Assembly: GCA_023228875.1 (NCBI GenBank)
Contig: JALOAG010000012.1
Coordinates: 1 to 54,365, forward strand
Source of the DNA: Bacteroidia bacterium
GTDB lineage: Bacteria > Bacteroidota > Bacteroidia > NS11-12g > UBA955
Length of the DNA stretch: 54,365 nucleotides
Reading direction: 5' to 3'
Below are positions 18,811 to 28,042 of the stretch, piece after piece. How positions within the stretch are numbered: position 1 is the first letter of the stretch; every line of letters starts with the position of its first letter. The position numbers were made by a program, and so were the translations under genes. The notes beneath the pieces are model-generated. The model saw only the letters and a program-made list of their open reading frames with translations, did no database searches and was not told where the DNA came from.

Positions 18811-19833
18811 GTGTTTTTTTTAATAGTAGATCCTAATGAATATAAATATATAATGGACATTAAGTATTTAACTGGTTTTTATTTTGATGAATTAGTTGCT
18901 TTTAATAATCAATCTTATCCAAAAAAGACTAACTCTACAAAACTTTTAAAGTTTTGGTTTGACAAATCAAAGGATGAGATTGAAAACTCAATCATTCTTG
19001 TCAATAATGGTAGAATTTTCGGTCAACTTCTAACATCAAGAAATATGTTTTTCTATAAAGGAAAGTCTACCTCTTGTAAATGGTTCTTTAATTATATAGT
19101 TGATGAAAAATATAGAAAAAGTGGATACGGAATAGATCTATTAATAAAAGCTACGAGTAATGACAACTTATTATTTGGTGCAGGCTCTGCTCCTTTAGCA
19201 TTAAAAATTGAATTGAAAATGGGTTTTATATTAATAGGAGAACTTAAAAAATTTATTGCTATTAGTTTTTTTCCATCTATTATTTCTTCATTTTTTCGTA
19301 ATAATATATCTGAAAATACATTTCCTGAAAGAATAAGTAAAAATGGAGTCACTTTTAATAAAGTGGATGTTTCTTATTTTTTTAATCACTCTGTGCCATT
19401 TAATGAAAACTTGTTAGAATTTGGAAGAGATAATAATTATTTAAAATGGCGTTTTTTTTCAGGTTTACACGATTATGTTGTTTATAAATCCGCTAATAAC
19501 AACAATTACTTTGCTGTACGTACAATAATCAGAAAATCTATTACGTGCCTTGTTTTAGTAGATTATAGATGTAATCTTGCCAATGATGATGAGTTTGAAG
19601 AAATACTTCATACAGTAAAAAGTATTAGTAAGAAACTAAAGATTGGCGTTATAATAACCGCTTCTTCTCTAAAATGTGTAGACAATATACTTGAAAAAAG
19701 AAAATTTAAATCTATTGGACGACATAGACCATTAATAGCTTATAGGTCTTTTAAGGATGAAGATAAAAGGATTAATAATAGGGAGTTAGTTCTAGTAACA
19801 TTGGCAGACTCAGATGGCGAAGTATCATGGTGA
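18811..19833 (+). CDS. GNAT-related acyltransferase of the ACP/ketoreductase/KAS operon
   Basis: 340 residues. The first half has a GNAT-like core: WFFNYIVDEKYRKSGYGIDLLIKA contains the R-x-x-G-x-G-type acyl-CoA/ACP loop (about residues 98-105), followed by GAGSAPLALKIELKMGF. The second half is a poorly conserved extension. The open frame starts at a GTG (18811), but an ATG at 18853 gives a more conventional start. It overlaps the deacetylase gene by seven bases and heads the five-gene run with acyl carrier protein, reductase and ketosynthase. I infer that it moves the acyl chain made by those enzymes onto an amino sugar. Confidence 0.6.
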   Translation: MFFLIVDPNEYKYIMDIKYLTGFYFDELVAFNNQSYPKKTNSTKLLKFWFDKSKDEIENSIILVNNGRIFGQLLTSRNMFFYKGKSTSCKWFFNYIVDEKYRKSGYGIDLLIKATSNDNLLFGAGSAPLALKIELKMGFILIGELKKFIAISFFPSIISSFFRNNISENTFPERISKNGVTFNKVDVSYFFNHSVPFNENLLEFGRDNNYLKWRFFSGLHDYVVYKSANNNNYFAVRTIIRKSITCLVLVDYRCNLANDDEFEEILHTVKSISKKLKIGVIITASSLKCVDNILEKRKFKSIGRHRPLIAYRSFKDEDKRINNRELVLVTLADSDGEVSW

Positions 19834-20795
19834 ATAAATTTGGTTGTTTTGTTATATCTCTTGATTTTGAGTTGTTCTGGGGGGTAAGAGATAGACGAAC
19901 TATAAATGATTATGGAGATAATATATTAGGGGCTAGAGAAGTTATACCAGAAATGGTAAATCTTTTCTCAAAATATAACGTAAAGGCAACTTTTGCTACA
20001 GTTGGTCTTTTATATTGTAAAAACAAGGAGGAAATCAATCAATATACACCAGTATTGAAACCAACTTATAATAATTCTTTTCTATCTCCTTTTGAAAATA
20101 ATTACTTGGATAGCGTAGATGATAATAATGATATTTACCATTCAGCATTTGACATTATTGAAGGTTTGAAACAAGAAAATCATATAGAAATTGCATCTCA
20201 TACTTTTTCCCACTTTTATTGTTGGGAAGCTGGTCAAAATCTCAAACAGTTTGAGTCAGATGTGGAATCTTCTATCCATGTATTTTCTAGTAATCATATT
20301 ACACTAAAAAGTATTGTATTTCCTCGTAATCAAGTGCCTGATCATTACTTGAATACATGTATTAGATATGGAATAAATACTTATAGAGGAAACCCTATTA
20401 AGTATTTTAATAAGGGAAATAAAACTAAAAATAGACTTTTGCGCTTAATTGATACATTTATAAATTTTGGTAATGATACTACCTATACGTACAATGAAGT
20501 TAAAGAAGGAAAGTTTTATAATGTAAGGGCGAGTCGTTATTTAAGGCCTTTTTCCCAAAAATATAAGTTTTTAGCAAAATTAAAAATCAGAAGGATTAAA
20601 AATGAGATGAATGTTGCGGCAAAACAAAATAAAATATATCATTTATGGTGGCATCCTCACAATTTTGGAATAAATAAATGTGAGAATTTGAGCATGTTAG
20701 AAGAGATACTATTTCATTTTCAGTATTTGTCTATAAAATACAATTTTAAATCATTTACCATGAAAGAAATGAGTGGATTAGTAAATTATAAATAA
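19827..20795 (+). CDS. polysaccharide deacetylase (NodB-like, CE4)
   Basis: 322 residues. The N-terminus CFVISLDFELFWGVRD carries the catalytic-base Asp (D13). KATFATVGLLY follows, and HIEIASHTFSHFYCW holds the zinc-binding H-x3-H. KSIVFPRNQ matches motif 3 (R-x-P-x), and HLWWHPHNFG near the C-terminus is the late His motif. CE4 enzymes remove N- or O-acetyl groups from sugars. There is no signal peptide, so it should act in the cytoplasm on a precursor. Overlap with the upstream GNAT gene suggests a remove-then-replace logic: free the amine, then add a custom acyl group. Confidence 0.85.
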   Translation: MVNKFGCFVISLDFELFWGVRDRRTINDYGDNILGAREVIPEMVNLFSKYNVKATFATVGLLYCKNKEEINQYTPVLKPTYNNSFLSPFENNYLDSVDDNNDIYHSAFDIIEGLKQENHIEIASHTFSHFYCWEAGQNLKQFESDVESSIHVFSSNHITLKSIVFPRNQVPDHYLNTCIRYGINTYRGNPIKYFNKGNKTKNRLLRLIDTFINFGNDTTYTYNEVKEGKFYNVRASRYLRPFSQKYKFLAKLKIRRIKNEMNVAAKQNKIYHLWWHPHNFGINKCENLSMLEEILFHFQYLSIKYNFKSFTMKEMSGLVNYK

Positions 20796-20802
20796 AATTA
20801 AT

Positions 20803-21036
20803 ATGATGGAATTACAGAAATTTATTACAAATTTTGCTGAACAGTTCGAAGATACGAAAATGTCAGAATTTTCTAAGGAAACAGTATTTAGCGAACTGGA
20901 AGAATGGAGTTCAATGACACTCCTATCAATAATTGCAATGGTAGACGAAGAGTATGAAGTTACTTTAAAAGGTGATGATATACGTTCTGTCACGACAATT
21001 GAGGACTTATTTAAATTAGTTAAATCGAGAAAATAA
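20803..21036 (+). CDS. acyl carrier protein
   Basis: 77 residues, acidic, four-helix ACP fold. The phosphopantetheine site is EEWSSMTLLSI, where Ser37 (second of the S-S pair before M-T) occupies the place of the serine in the canonical D-S-L motif. IEDLFKLV near the end matches the ACP helix IV region. Two ATGs stand at 20803 and 20806. It lies between the deacetylase and a FabG-like reductase, so it is a dedicated carrier for the local acyl pathway rather than the housekeeping AcpP. Confidence 0.85.
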   Translation: MMELQKFITNFAEQFEDTKMSEFSKETVFSELEEWSSMTLLSIIAMVDEEYEVTLKGDDIRSVTTIEDLFKLVKSRK

Positions 21037-21055
21037 ATAATTTTAATTTGTATTA

Positions 21056-21802
21056 ATGAACAATCCTTTTTCTATAGAGAATAAAGTTTTATTAATTACA
21101 GGAGCAACTTCAGGTATAGGTAAATCAATTGCTATTGAATGCTCAAAGTTAGGTGCTACTGTATTTATTTCAGGAAGAAATGAACTTCGACTAAAAGAAA
21201 CCTATAGCGAATTATCTGGAAAGCAACATCAATATCTTGTCTCTGACTTGTCTTGTGAAAATGAAGTCGTAGAGTTGAGTGAAAAAGTACCTGAATTGGA
21301 TGGTATTGTAAATTGTGCAGGATTTAACAAAGTGCTTCCTTTCCATTTTACTACAAGAAAAGATTTTAAAGAGGTTATGGAAGTAAATTTCTTTGCTCCT
21401 ACTGATTTAACACGTTTATTAATAAAAAACAAAAAATTAAAAAAGGGTTCATCGATAATTTTTATTTCATCTATTTCGGGGGTTTATTGTTCTTTTATAG
21501 CAAATAGTATTTATTCATCATCTAAAGGAGCTGTTAATGGCTTAGTAAAAGCTCTAGCATTAGACTTAGCAGCTAAGAAAATTAGAGTTAACTCGGTTAA
21601 TCCAGGAATGATTAATACAAATATTTTATCAGAAGGAAAGATAAGCCACGAACAACTTCAAGAAGATATAAAACGATATCCGCTAAAACGTTACGGGGAA
21701 CCGGAAGAAGTAGCTTACGCTGTTATTTATTTATTATCTGATGCAAGCACTTGGATAACAGGTTCGAATATTTTAATTGATGGTGGATATACATTATTGT
21801 AA
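21056..21802 (+). CDS. FabG-like SDR, probable 3-oxoacyl-ACP reductase
   Basis: 248 residues, classical SDR. TGATSGIGKS (16-24) binds NADP(H), NCAG (86-89) is the structural motif, and the catalytic set is Ser140 in IFISSISG, Tyr153 and Lys157 in YSSSK. The C-terminal ITGSNILIDGGYTLL is typical of FabG. It should reduce a 3-oxoacyl-ACP to the 3-hydroxyacyl form. It stands between the ACP and the KAS III gene, two bases from the latter. That context favours an acyl substrate over a sugar, but a sugar ketone cannot be excluded. Confidence 0.88.
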   Translation: MNNPFSIENKVLLITGATSGIGKSIAIECSKLGATVFISGRNELRLKETYSELSGKQHQYLVSDLSCENEVVELSEKVPELDGIVNCAGFNKVLPFHFTTRKDFKEVMEVNFFAPTDLTRLLIKNKKLKKGSSIIFISSISGVYCSFIANSIYSSSKGAVNGLVKALALDLAAKKIRVNSVNPGMINTNILSEGKISHEQLQEDIKRYPLKRYGEPEEVAYAVIYLLSDASTWITGSNILIDGGYTLL

Positions 21803-21804
21803 TT

Positions 21805-22803
21805 ATGAAAGCATATATTAAAGCAATCAATTATTATTTGCCTGATACTATTTTAACTAACAAAGAAATAGTTAAAGAATTTCCAGAATGGAGTATTGAT
21901 AAAATAGCAGATAAAATTGGAATTACTCAACGTCATATTGCAAGAAGTAGTGAAACATCAGCTGATTTAGCAACATTAGCAGCTGAAAAATTGTTTGAGG
22001 AACATAATATTGATAGGACTTCTATTGATTTTATTTTATTTTGCACACAGAGTCCAGATTATTTTTTGCCAACCTCAGCGTGCTTAATTCAAGAAAGACT
22101 TAACATCCCAACTACGGTGGGTGCTTTGGACTTTAACTTGGGGTGCTCTGGATATATCTACGGCTTATCTTTAGCTAAAGGACTTCTGTTTGGTGGTATT
22201 GCTAGAAATATTTTATTGCTTACAGGTGAAACATACTCAAAATTTATACACCCAAAAGATAAAGGGAATAGAACAATATTTGGAGATGCAGGAACCGCAA
22301 CTTTGATTGCTTCTGATGGATTTGCGGAAATAGGAAATTTCAGTCTAGGGACTGATGGCAGGGGGGGAGAAAACCTTATTGTAAAAAGTGGGGCAATGAG
22401 ATTCTCTGAAAAAATCAATGATATTTCATTTGATTCCAATGGCAACCCTATTTCTTCTGACTTTTTATACATGAATGGTTCTGAAATCTTCAACTTTACG
22501 ATTGATGCAGTTCCCCCCTTAATTGAAGATGTTCTAATCAAGAATAATCTAACTCATGAAGAAATACATTCATTTGTTTTTCATCAAGCAAATAAATTTA
22601 TATTGAACTTTCTTCGAAAAAAAATAAAAATCTCGGAAGACAAATTTCCTTATTTCATGAATAAGGTAGGGAATACTGTTTCTGCTACTGTACCAATTAC
22701 ATTATATGAAGAAATGAAGGCTAATCTTAAACATGGAAATGTGCTTTTAGCTGGATTTGGTGTGGGATATTCATGGGGGGCAACAATTTTGAAAATCAAC
22801 TAA
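21805..22803 (+). CDS. FabH-like 3-oxoacyl-ACP synthase III
   Basis: 332 residues, thiolase fold. Catalytic Cys114 in FNLGCSGYIYGL, His260 in FVFHQANKF and Asn290 in NKVGNTVSATVP form the complete KAS III triad, and GFGVGYSWGATIL closes the protein. KAS III enzymes condense an acyl-CoA with malonyl-ACP. Together with the ACP and reductase this gives one elongation plus reduction, that is a short 3-hydroxyacyl chain. No dehydratase or enoyl reductase is nearby, so the product should keep its hydroxyl. A 202-base gap without recognisable features follows. Confidence 0.9.
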   Translation: MKAYIKAINYYLPDTILTNKEIVKEFPEWSIDKIADKIGITQRHIARSSETSADLATLAAEKLFEEHNIDRTSIDFILFCTQSPDYFLPTSACLIQERLNIPTTVGALDFNLGCSGYIYGLSLAKGLLFGGIARNILLLTGETYSKFIHPKDKGNRTIFGDAGTATLIASDGFAEIGNFSLGTDGRGGENLIVKSGAMRFSEKINDISFDSNGNPISSDFLYMNGSEIFNFTIDAVPPLIEDVLIKNNLTHEEIHSFVFHQANKFILNFLRKKIKISEDKFPYFMNKVGNTVSATVPITLYEEMKANLKHGNVLLAGFGVGYSWGATILKIN

Positions 22804-23005
22804 AATAGTATTAAATATTATTTTTTACCTCTTTAAATAAATAGTCATATAGAAATTATTATATGTGTGTGTAATTTATCTTTCTAACTGCCTGTAGAAT
22901 ATATAGAAAAAACTCTTAGATACTATCCATTAAATAGTGAAGTTACATACAAATTTCAATAACATAATAATCATAAAAATATTCTTTATATATGGTTAGA
23001 AGTTT

Positions 23006-24130
23006 ATGAAACGACTTTTTTTTGTTGTAAATATTGACTCTTTCTTTCTTTCACATCGGTTACCCTTAGCATTCGAGGCAATAAAGAGAGGATATGAAGT
23101 ATATCTTTTAACTAGTGATACCGGAAAAAAGAATGATATTGAAGGTTATGGTATACATTTCATTGAAATTCCTTTTGAAAGATCTGGAACTAATCTCTTC
23201 CATGAAATAAAGTGTATTTTTTTGTTATTAAAGTACTATAAAAAGTTTAATCCGGATATAATTCATCATGTAACATTAAAGGCTGCGTTACTAGGATCTA
23301 TTGCTTCAAAATTAGCTATGAAGAAAAATGTAATTAATGCAATAAGTGGATTAGGTTATAATTTTACTGATGGTAGAAAAGGCCTTATTCAGTTTATAGT
23401 AAGGTTGGTGATGAAGCGGTCATTTAAGTCATATTATTATTATTTCATACTTCAAAACCCTGATGATATTGAAATGATGAAAAATTTAAATCTTGTTCCA
23501 GAGAGCCATCATAGGTTAATAAAGGGTTCAGGAGTGGACTTAAACGAATTCTCTTTTACTGATTTTATCGAAAAAGAAAAGCTGAGATTGCTATTCCCGG
23601 CACGTATTCTTTATGACAAAGGTGTTATGGAACTCATAAAAGCAGCAGAGTTACTTGAGGATAAATGGAAAAATAGGATTGTTTTTGTTCTTGTAGGTGA
23701 TTGTGACGAAGATAATTTGTCTGTTATACATCAAGATGACTTAGAAAAATTATTGATTCCAGGCTATATTGAATGGATTGGCTTTAGGAATGATATGGTT
23801 GATCAATATATGCAGTCTGATATTGTAATTCTTCCTTCGTATCGTGAAGGATTGCCAAAATCATTAATTGAGGCATGTGCTATTGGAAGACCAATTGTAA
23901 CAACAGATGTCCCTGGGTGCAGAGAATGTGTTATAGATGGTTATAACGGTTACTTGGTACCTGTGAAAACTATAGAACCTTTAGCAAGAGCTATTGAGAA
24001 TTTATGCGAAAACAAAGAAAAAAGAATAGAGATGGGAAAAAACTCCCGTTCATTAGCAGAAAAAGAGTTTTCAATAGACTTAGTAATAGAAAAAACTTTT
24101 GAAATTTATGATGAGATTTTTAATAAATAA
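23006..24130 (+). CDS. GT4-family glycosyltransferase (CapM/PglA-like)
   Basis: 374 residues, GT-B fold. FFVVNIDSFFLSHRLPLAFE at the N-terminus, HHVTLKAALLGSIASKLA and VINAISGLGYNF are characteristic of the CapM/PglA-like subgroup that acts on undecaprenyl-diphosphate-linked amino sugars. The C-terminal half has LLFPARILYDKGVMELIKAA, FVLVGDCDEDN and the donor-binding segment LPSYREGLPKSLIEACAIGR (about residues 277-296). It is well preserved. It probably adds the second sugar to the lipid-linked primer made by the phosphoglycosyl transferase at 52 kb, but this is inference from subgroup. Confidence 0.88.
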   Translation: MKRLFFVVNIDSFFLSHRLPLAFEAIKRGYEVYLLTSDTGKKNDIEGYGIHFIEIPFERSGTNLFHEIKCIFLLLKYYKKFNPDIIHHVTLKAALLGSIASKLAMKKNVINAISGLGYNFTDGRKGLIQFIVRLVMKRSFKSYYYYFILQNPDDIEMMKNLNLVPESHHRLIKGSGVDLNEFSFTDFIEKEKLRLLFPARILYDKGVMELIKAAELLEDKWKNRIVFVLVGDCDEDNLSVIHQDDLEKLLIPGYIEWIGFRNDMVDQYMQSDIVILPSYREGLPKSLIEACAIGRPIVTTDVPGCRECVIDGYNGYLVPVKTIEPLARAIENLCENKEKRIEMGKNSRSLAEKEFSIDLVIEKTFEIYDEIFNK

Positions 24131-24141
24131 TTTCCTGTAAT

Positions 24142-25017
24142 ATGGAATATATCAATAAGAATCCTTTTTCTCTGTATGATTTTCTTGGGTATTTTATTCC
24201 AGGTGCATTTTTTTGTTACTTACTTGCAATAACGTTTAATCTTGAGGGATTTGCTTGTTTTAATTTTAATTTATTTGATGGTTTAAGAGCTTTTGATAGA
24301 TCAGTGGCCTTCGTAATTATTTCTTACGTCTTAGGTCATGCACTAAATTACCTTTCCAGTCTTACTATTGAGCGTTACTCTATATGGTCTATAGGGTATC
24401 CTTCAAGATTTATTTTAGGAGAAAAACAGAGTTGCTATTTAAAAAAGTTAAACAATAAAGATGACCCCGAAGAAAAAAAGAGACGTAAAAAAGAACTTTG
24501 TATTTCGCATATGTGGAGATTATTGCTACTAATTGTGATTCTCCCCATATATATTATTGACATTGTAGCTGGGAAACTCCTGGGTTTTAGAAATTACTAT
24601 ACCAATTCAGTAGATCCGACATTAAAAAAGATAATTGAAAAAAGAATAAAGCAATTTAAAATAAAACATAAGTTTACTATTAGCAGTGAGGGGGATTATT
24701 TTAGAGTTATTTGGCACTATTACTACGAAAATTTTGGTCCACACATGGTGAAATTAGATAAATATGTTGCATTATATGGTTTTACAAGATCTGTGTCATT
24801 TATCTTTTGTGCTTATTCTTGGATAATACTTATCACACTGCTTCTACATGGTATTTCTTTGTATTATTTTTTAATAGGCTATTTTTTGAGTTCGATATTA
24901 TCGTATATCTTTTATATTGCTTTCGTGAAATTCTACCGAAGGTTTACCTTGGAAGGCTTTATGTGTTTAGTGATTGATAAAGATTTAGCGGAGATAAATG
25001 TGGACAATAAAAATTAG
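24142..25017 (+). CDS. hypothetical membrane protein (NPFSLYDFLGYFIPG type)
   Basis: 291 residues. Four to five hydrophobic helices: about 14-33, 50-68, 127-145 and a pair near 215-260. Between them lies a charged cytoplasmic segment with many lysines. The N-terminal YDFLGYFIPGAFF motif recurs in small bacterial membrane proteins of unknown function. It follows the GT4 gene by 11 bases, but nothing in it suggests sugar chemistry. It may be an accessory (conflict-type) gene carried with the cassette. No function assigned. Confidence 0.6.
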   Translation: MEYINKNPFSLYDFLGYFIPGAFFCYLLAITFNLEGFACFNFNLFDGLRAFDRSVAFVIISYVLGHALNYLSSLTIERYSIWSIGYPSRFILGEKQSCYLKKLNNKDDPEEKKRRKKELCISHMWRLLLLIVILPIYIIDIVAGKLLGFRNYYTNSVDPTLKKIIEKRIKQFKIKHKFTISSEGDYFRVIWHYYYENFGPHMVKLDKYVALYGFTRSVSFIFCAYSWIILITLLLHGISLYYFLIGYFLSSILSYIFYIAFVKFYRRFTLEGFMCLVIDKDLAEINVDNKN

Positions 25018-25056
25018 TACTCCATCAAGTTTAAATAACAATTTCTATAGATTTTT

Positions 25057-26025
25057 ATGAGAATACTTATTACCGGAGGGGCCGGGTTCATAGGCTCCAA
25101 TCTGTGTGAATATTTTTTGGGTAAAGGCCACCGGGTTACGTGTTTGGACAACTTGTCCACTGGCAGCCTGTCCAATATTCAGGGGTTTTTGAATCATCCT
25201 GCATTTCATTTCATCGAAGGGGATATTCGCGATCTGGAGACCTGCCGCCGGACGGTGAAAAGTGTAGATGTGGTGCTTCATCAGGCAGCGTTGGGCTCGG
25301 TGCCCAGGTCTATACAAGATCCGGTGACTACCAATCAGGTGAACATAGATGGATTTTTAAATATGCTGGTAGCTACGCGTGATGCAGGAATCAGGCGTTT
25401 TGTTTATGCGGCCTCGTCTTCTACCTATGGTGATTCGAAGGCACTGCCCAAGGTGGAAGAGAGCATTGGAAGGCCGTTGTCGCCGTATGCCATTACCAAG
25501 TATGTGAACGAGCTGTACGCGCATGTGTTTGCACAGACGTATTGTATAGAATGTATTGGGTTGCGCTATTTTAATGTGTTTGGGCGCAAGCAGAGTCCCA
25601 AGGGGGCGTATGCAGCAGTGATTCCGTTGTTTGTTCAAAGCCTTATGCGTCATGAACAGCCTGTAATTAACGGAGACGGGGAGTATTCCAGGGATTTTAC
25701 GTACATAGATAATGTGATTCAGGCCAATGAGCTGGCTATGACTACAGAGAATCCCGAGGCTGTGAACCAGGTATATAATGTGGCTTGTGGGGAGCGCACT
25801 ACGCTCAATCAGTTGTTTACTTACTTGCGTGAAGGACTTTCTGTCTACGATTCGGCCATTGCACAAATAGAGCCTATATACGGTCCCAATCGCTCCGGCG
25901 ACATTCCTCATTCACTGGCCTCGATAGAAAAAGCCGGAAGGCTACTGGGGTATGCACCCAAGTTTGGGGTGCGGGAAGGGCTGAAGGAGGCAGTGGGGTG
26001 GTATTGGGAGCATTTGGGAAAATAA
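25057..26025 (+). CDS. wbpP: UDP-GlcNAc/UDP-GlcNAcA 4-epimerase (WbpP/TviC type)
   Basis: 322 residues, extended SDR. ILITGGAGFIGSNLCEYF binds NAD, HQAALGSVPRSIQDP is the WbpP-subgroup signature, the Y-x3-K pair is in SPYAITKYVNELYA, and LRYFNVFGRKQSP follows. WbpP interconverts UDP-GlcNAc(A) and UDP-GalNAc(A) at C4. With the dehydrogenase just downstream this can give a UDP-HexNAcA uronic sugar. GC content is clearly higher than in the cassette upstream. A broken copy of its middle part lies at 27786-27905. Confidence 0.9.
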   Translation: MRILITGGAGFIGSNLCEYFLGKGHRVTCLDNLSTGSLSNIQGFLNHPAFHFIEGDIRDLETCRRTVKSVDVVLHQAALGSVPRSIQDPVTTNQVNIDGFLNMLVATRDAGIRRFVYAASSSTYGDSKALPKVEESIGRPLSPYAITKYVNELYAHVFAQTYCIECIGLRYFNVFGRKQSPKGAYAAVIPLFVQSLMRHEQPVINGDGEYSRDFTYIDNVIQANELAMTTENPEAVNQVYNVACGERTTLNQLFTYLREGLSVYDSAIAQIEPIYGPNRSGDIPHSLASIEKAGRLLGYAPKFGVREGLKEAVGWYWEHLGK

Positions 26026-26070
26026 AATATATTTATTATTAATTTTGGCAAAAATAAACTTATACATCTA

Positions 26071-27726
26071 ATGACACCAACCCCCCTTTATTCAATCAAC
26101 CCGGCCGGAGAGAAATTTTTACTGCCGGAAAAAAAAGATTACCAACCAGAGTTTGAACGTGTAAAAGCATTGGCAGACCGGGCTCGGGCCAACGGCCAGG
26201 AAGTGGTCGTGGTTATGGGTGCCGGCTTTGTGGGAGCTGTGATGGCTGCTGTGGTGGCCGATACGAAAGACAAGGACGGGCGCTATTCCAAGTTTGTGAT
26301 TGTGTGCCAGCGTCCTAGTACGCGCAGTTTTTGGAAGATTCCTATGTTGAACCGAGGCGTGTCGCCCGTAAAATCGGAAGATCCGCTGGTGGACGAGCTA
26401 ATTGATCGTTGCGTAAACAAAGAAAAAACGCTTATGGCTACGTTTAACAACGATTGCCTGGCACTAGCTGATTGCGTAGTAGTAGACGTACAATGCGATT
26501 TTATAAAACAAGACCTGGGTAATATGGTTACGGGCGATACCGACATGGAAGCTCTAGAGGCCACCATCCGTACTATTGGTCAGAAAGTGCAACCGCATTG
26601 CCTTACGCTCATAGAAACTACCGTAGCTCCGGGGACGACAGAGTTTGTGGCCTGGCCTCTGATGAAGAAGGAGTTTGCTGCTAGAGGGATTGAATCGGAA
26701 CCGTTGCTTTCGCACAGTTTTGAGCGGGTGATGCCCGGAAAGGAGTACGTAAGCAGTATCCGTGATTTCTGGAGGGTCTGCAGTGGCTGTAATAAAGAGG
26801 CTCGGGATAGGGTAGAGAAGTTCTTACGTGAAGTTATCAATACAGAAGAATTCCCGCTGACGGTTATGGATCGTCCTATAGAATCGGAAACTACTAAAAT
26901 TATAGAAAACTCGTACAGGGCAACTATTCTAGCCTTTTTGCACGAATGGAGCGTGTTTGCTGAACGTAATGGAGTGGACTTGATTAAAGTGGTGAACGCC
27001 ATTAAGATGCGTCCTACACATAGCAATATGATTTTTCCCGGTCCCGGTATTGGAGGTTACTGCCTGCCCAAGGACGGAGGGTTAGGGTATTGGGCCTACC
27101 GCCACATTCTGGGCTTTGAAGACGGTGACAATCTGTTTAAAATGACCCCTACGGCCATTGATATAAACGATACGCGGGCCTTGCATGCGGCGGAACTGGT
27201 ACGTGATGCGTTGCGCAATATGGGCCGTTACATTGCCGGTTCTGATGTGGTGCTATGTGGGGCTAGTTATCGTCAAGACGTAGGTGATACGCGTTATAGC
27301 GGATCGGAAATGATGGTACGTAAACTTACCCAAATGGGTGCCTACATTCGTGTACACGATCCTTACGTGGATCATTGGTACGAATTTATTTCGCAAGATA
27401 CGTATCCGGCACCGGGCCAGTCGTGGGCTCGCTTCTTCCGTAATCAAGAAGGACTGAAGGATCTGACGGTAGAAAAAGACCTTCCCACTACATTGCATGG
27501 AGCTGAAGCCCTTATATTGGCTGTTCCTCATAAAGAGTACCTGAACCTGGATCCCGAAAAAATTGTGGAATGGGCCGGTAAGCCTCTGGCTATTATAGAC
27601 TGCTTTGGTATCTTGAGTGATGATACCATTCGTCACTACTTCCGTTTGGGCTGCGAAGTGAAGGCACTGGGGAGGGGGCATGTGGCTCGGCTGAAAAAAG
27701 AGGTCCGTAATAGCAAAGAAAAGTAA
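26071..27726 (+). CDS. nucleotide-sugar dehydrogenase (UDP-glucose/HexNAc dehydrogenase superfamily, long form)
   Basis: 551 residues against about 430 for a usual family member. An N-terminal extension of about 45 residues precedes the Rossmann motif VVVMGAGFVGAVMAAVV. LIETTVAPGTTE, SHSFERVMPGK and ENSYRA (Lys-equivalent region KIIENSYRA) follow, then the catalytic Cys in GIGGYCLPKD and the C-terminal UDP-binding domain with CGASYRQDVGDTRYSGSE and VHDPYVDHW. Such enzymes oxidise C6 of UDP-sugars to the uronate with two NAD. The pairing with WbpP suggests a UDP-HexNAc substrate. Intact, unlike the relic dehydrogenase at 4.0-4.5 kb, which it may have replaced. Confidence 0.87.
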   Translation: MTPTPLYSINPAGEKFLLPEKKDYQPEFERVKALADRARANGQEVVVVMGAGFVGAVMAAVVADTKDKDGRYSKFVIVCQRPSTRSFWKIPMLNRGVSPVKSEDPLVDELIDRCVNKEKTLMATFNNDCLALADCVVVDVQCDFIKQDLGNMVTGDTDMEALEATIRTIGQKVQPHCLTLIETTVAPGTTEFVAWPLMKKEFAARGIESEPLLSHSFERVMPGKEYVSSIRDFWRVCSGCNKEARDRVEKFLREVINTEEFPLTVMDRPIESETTKIIENSYRATILAFLHEWSVFAERNGVDLIKVVNAIKMRPTHSNMIFPGPGIGGYCLPKDGGLGYWAYRHILGFEDGDNLFKMTPTAIDINDTRALHAAELVRDALRNMGRYIAGSDVVLCGASYRQDVGDTRYSGSEMMVRKLTQMGAYIRVHDPYVDHWYEFISQDTYPAPGQSWARFFRNQEGLKDLTVEKDLPTTLHGAEALILAVPHKEYLNLDPEKIVEWAGKPLAIIDCFGILSDDTIRHYFRLGCEVKALGRGHVARLKKEVRNSKEK

Positions 27727-27785
27727 GTCGACGGCAAGTCTTCTGCAAACCTGCCGCCGCGATGTCGGCGGCCTCGGCCCGTTTT

Positions 27786-27905
27786 CTATTTATGGTGATT
27801 CCGAGGCACTTCCCAAGGTGGAAGAGAGCATTGGAAGGCCGTTGTCTGTGTATGCCATTACAAAGTATGTGAACGAACTGTATGCGCATGTGTTTGCACA
27901 GACGT
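27786..27905 (+). pseudogene. truncated duplicate of the middle of wbpP
   Basis: About 120 bases downstream of the dehydrogenase match 25421-25543 inside wbpP at roughly nine bases in ten by eye, covering YGDS.ALPKVEESIGRPLS and YAITKYVNELYAHVFAQT. There is no start, and the copy runs directly into the GTGA repeat array. Upstream similarity fades at a GCCTCG. This is the remnant of a second 4-epimerase gene or of a recombination event across the locus. Confidence 0.85.
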
Positions 27906-27911
27906 GTGGTA

Positions 27912-28042
27912 TGGTGAGGGGTGAGGGGTGAGTAAGTGAACAAGTGAACAAGTGAGGAGTGATGGGTGAGTGAGTGAACAAGTGAACAGGTGAACAGGTG
28001 AACAAGTGATAAGTGAATAAGTGAGTGAGGGAGGAGTGAGAA
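27912..28042 (+). repeat. degenerate GTGA-rich tandem repeat array, copy 1
   Basis: About 130 bases made almost wholly of 7-9-base units around GTGAACA, GTGAGGG and GTGATGG, in variable order. They run straight into the ATG of the four-helix protein gene. The G/T strand bias is strong (almost no C on this strand). Related arrays occur at 28391-28491, about 36076-36099, 36911-36950, 52510-52539 and 52725-52741. No CRISPR-like constant spacing is present. Confidence 0.85.
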
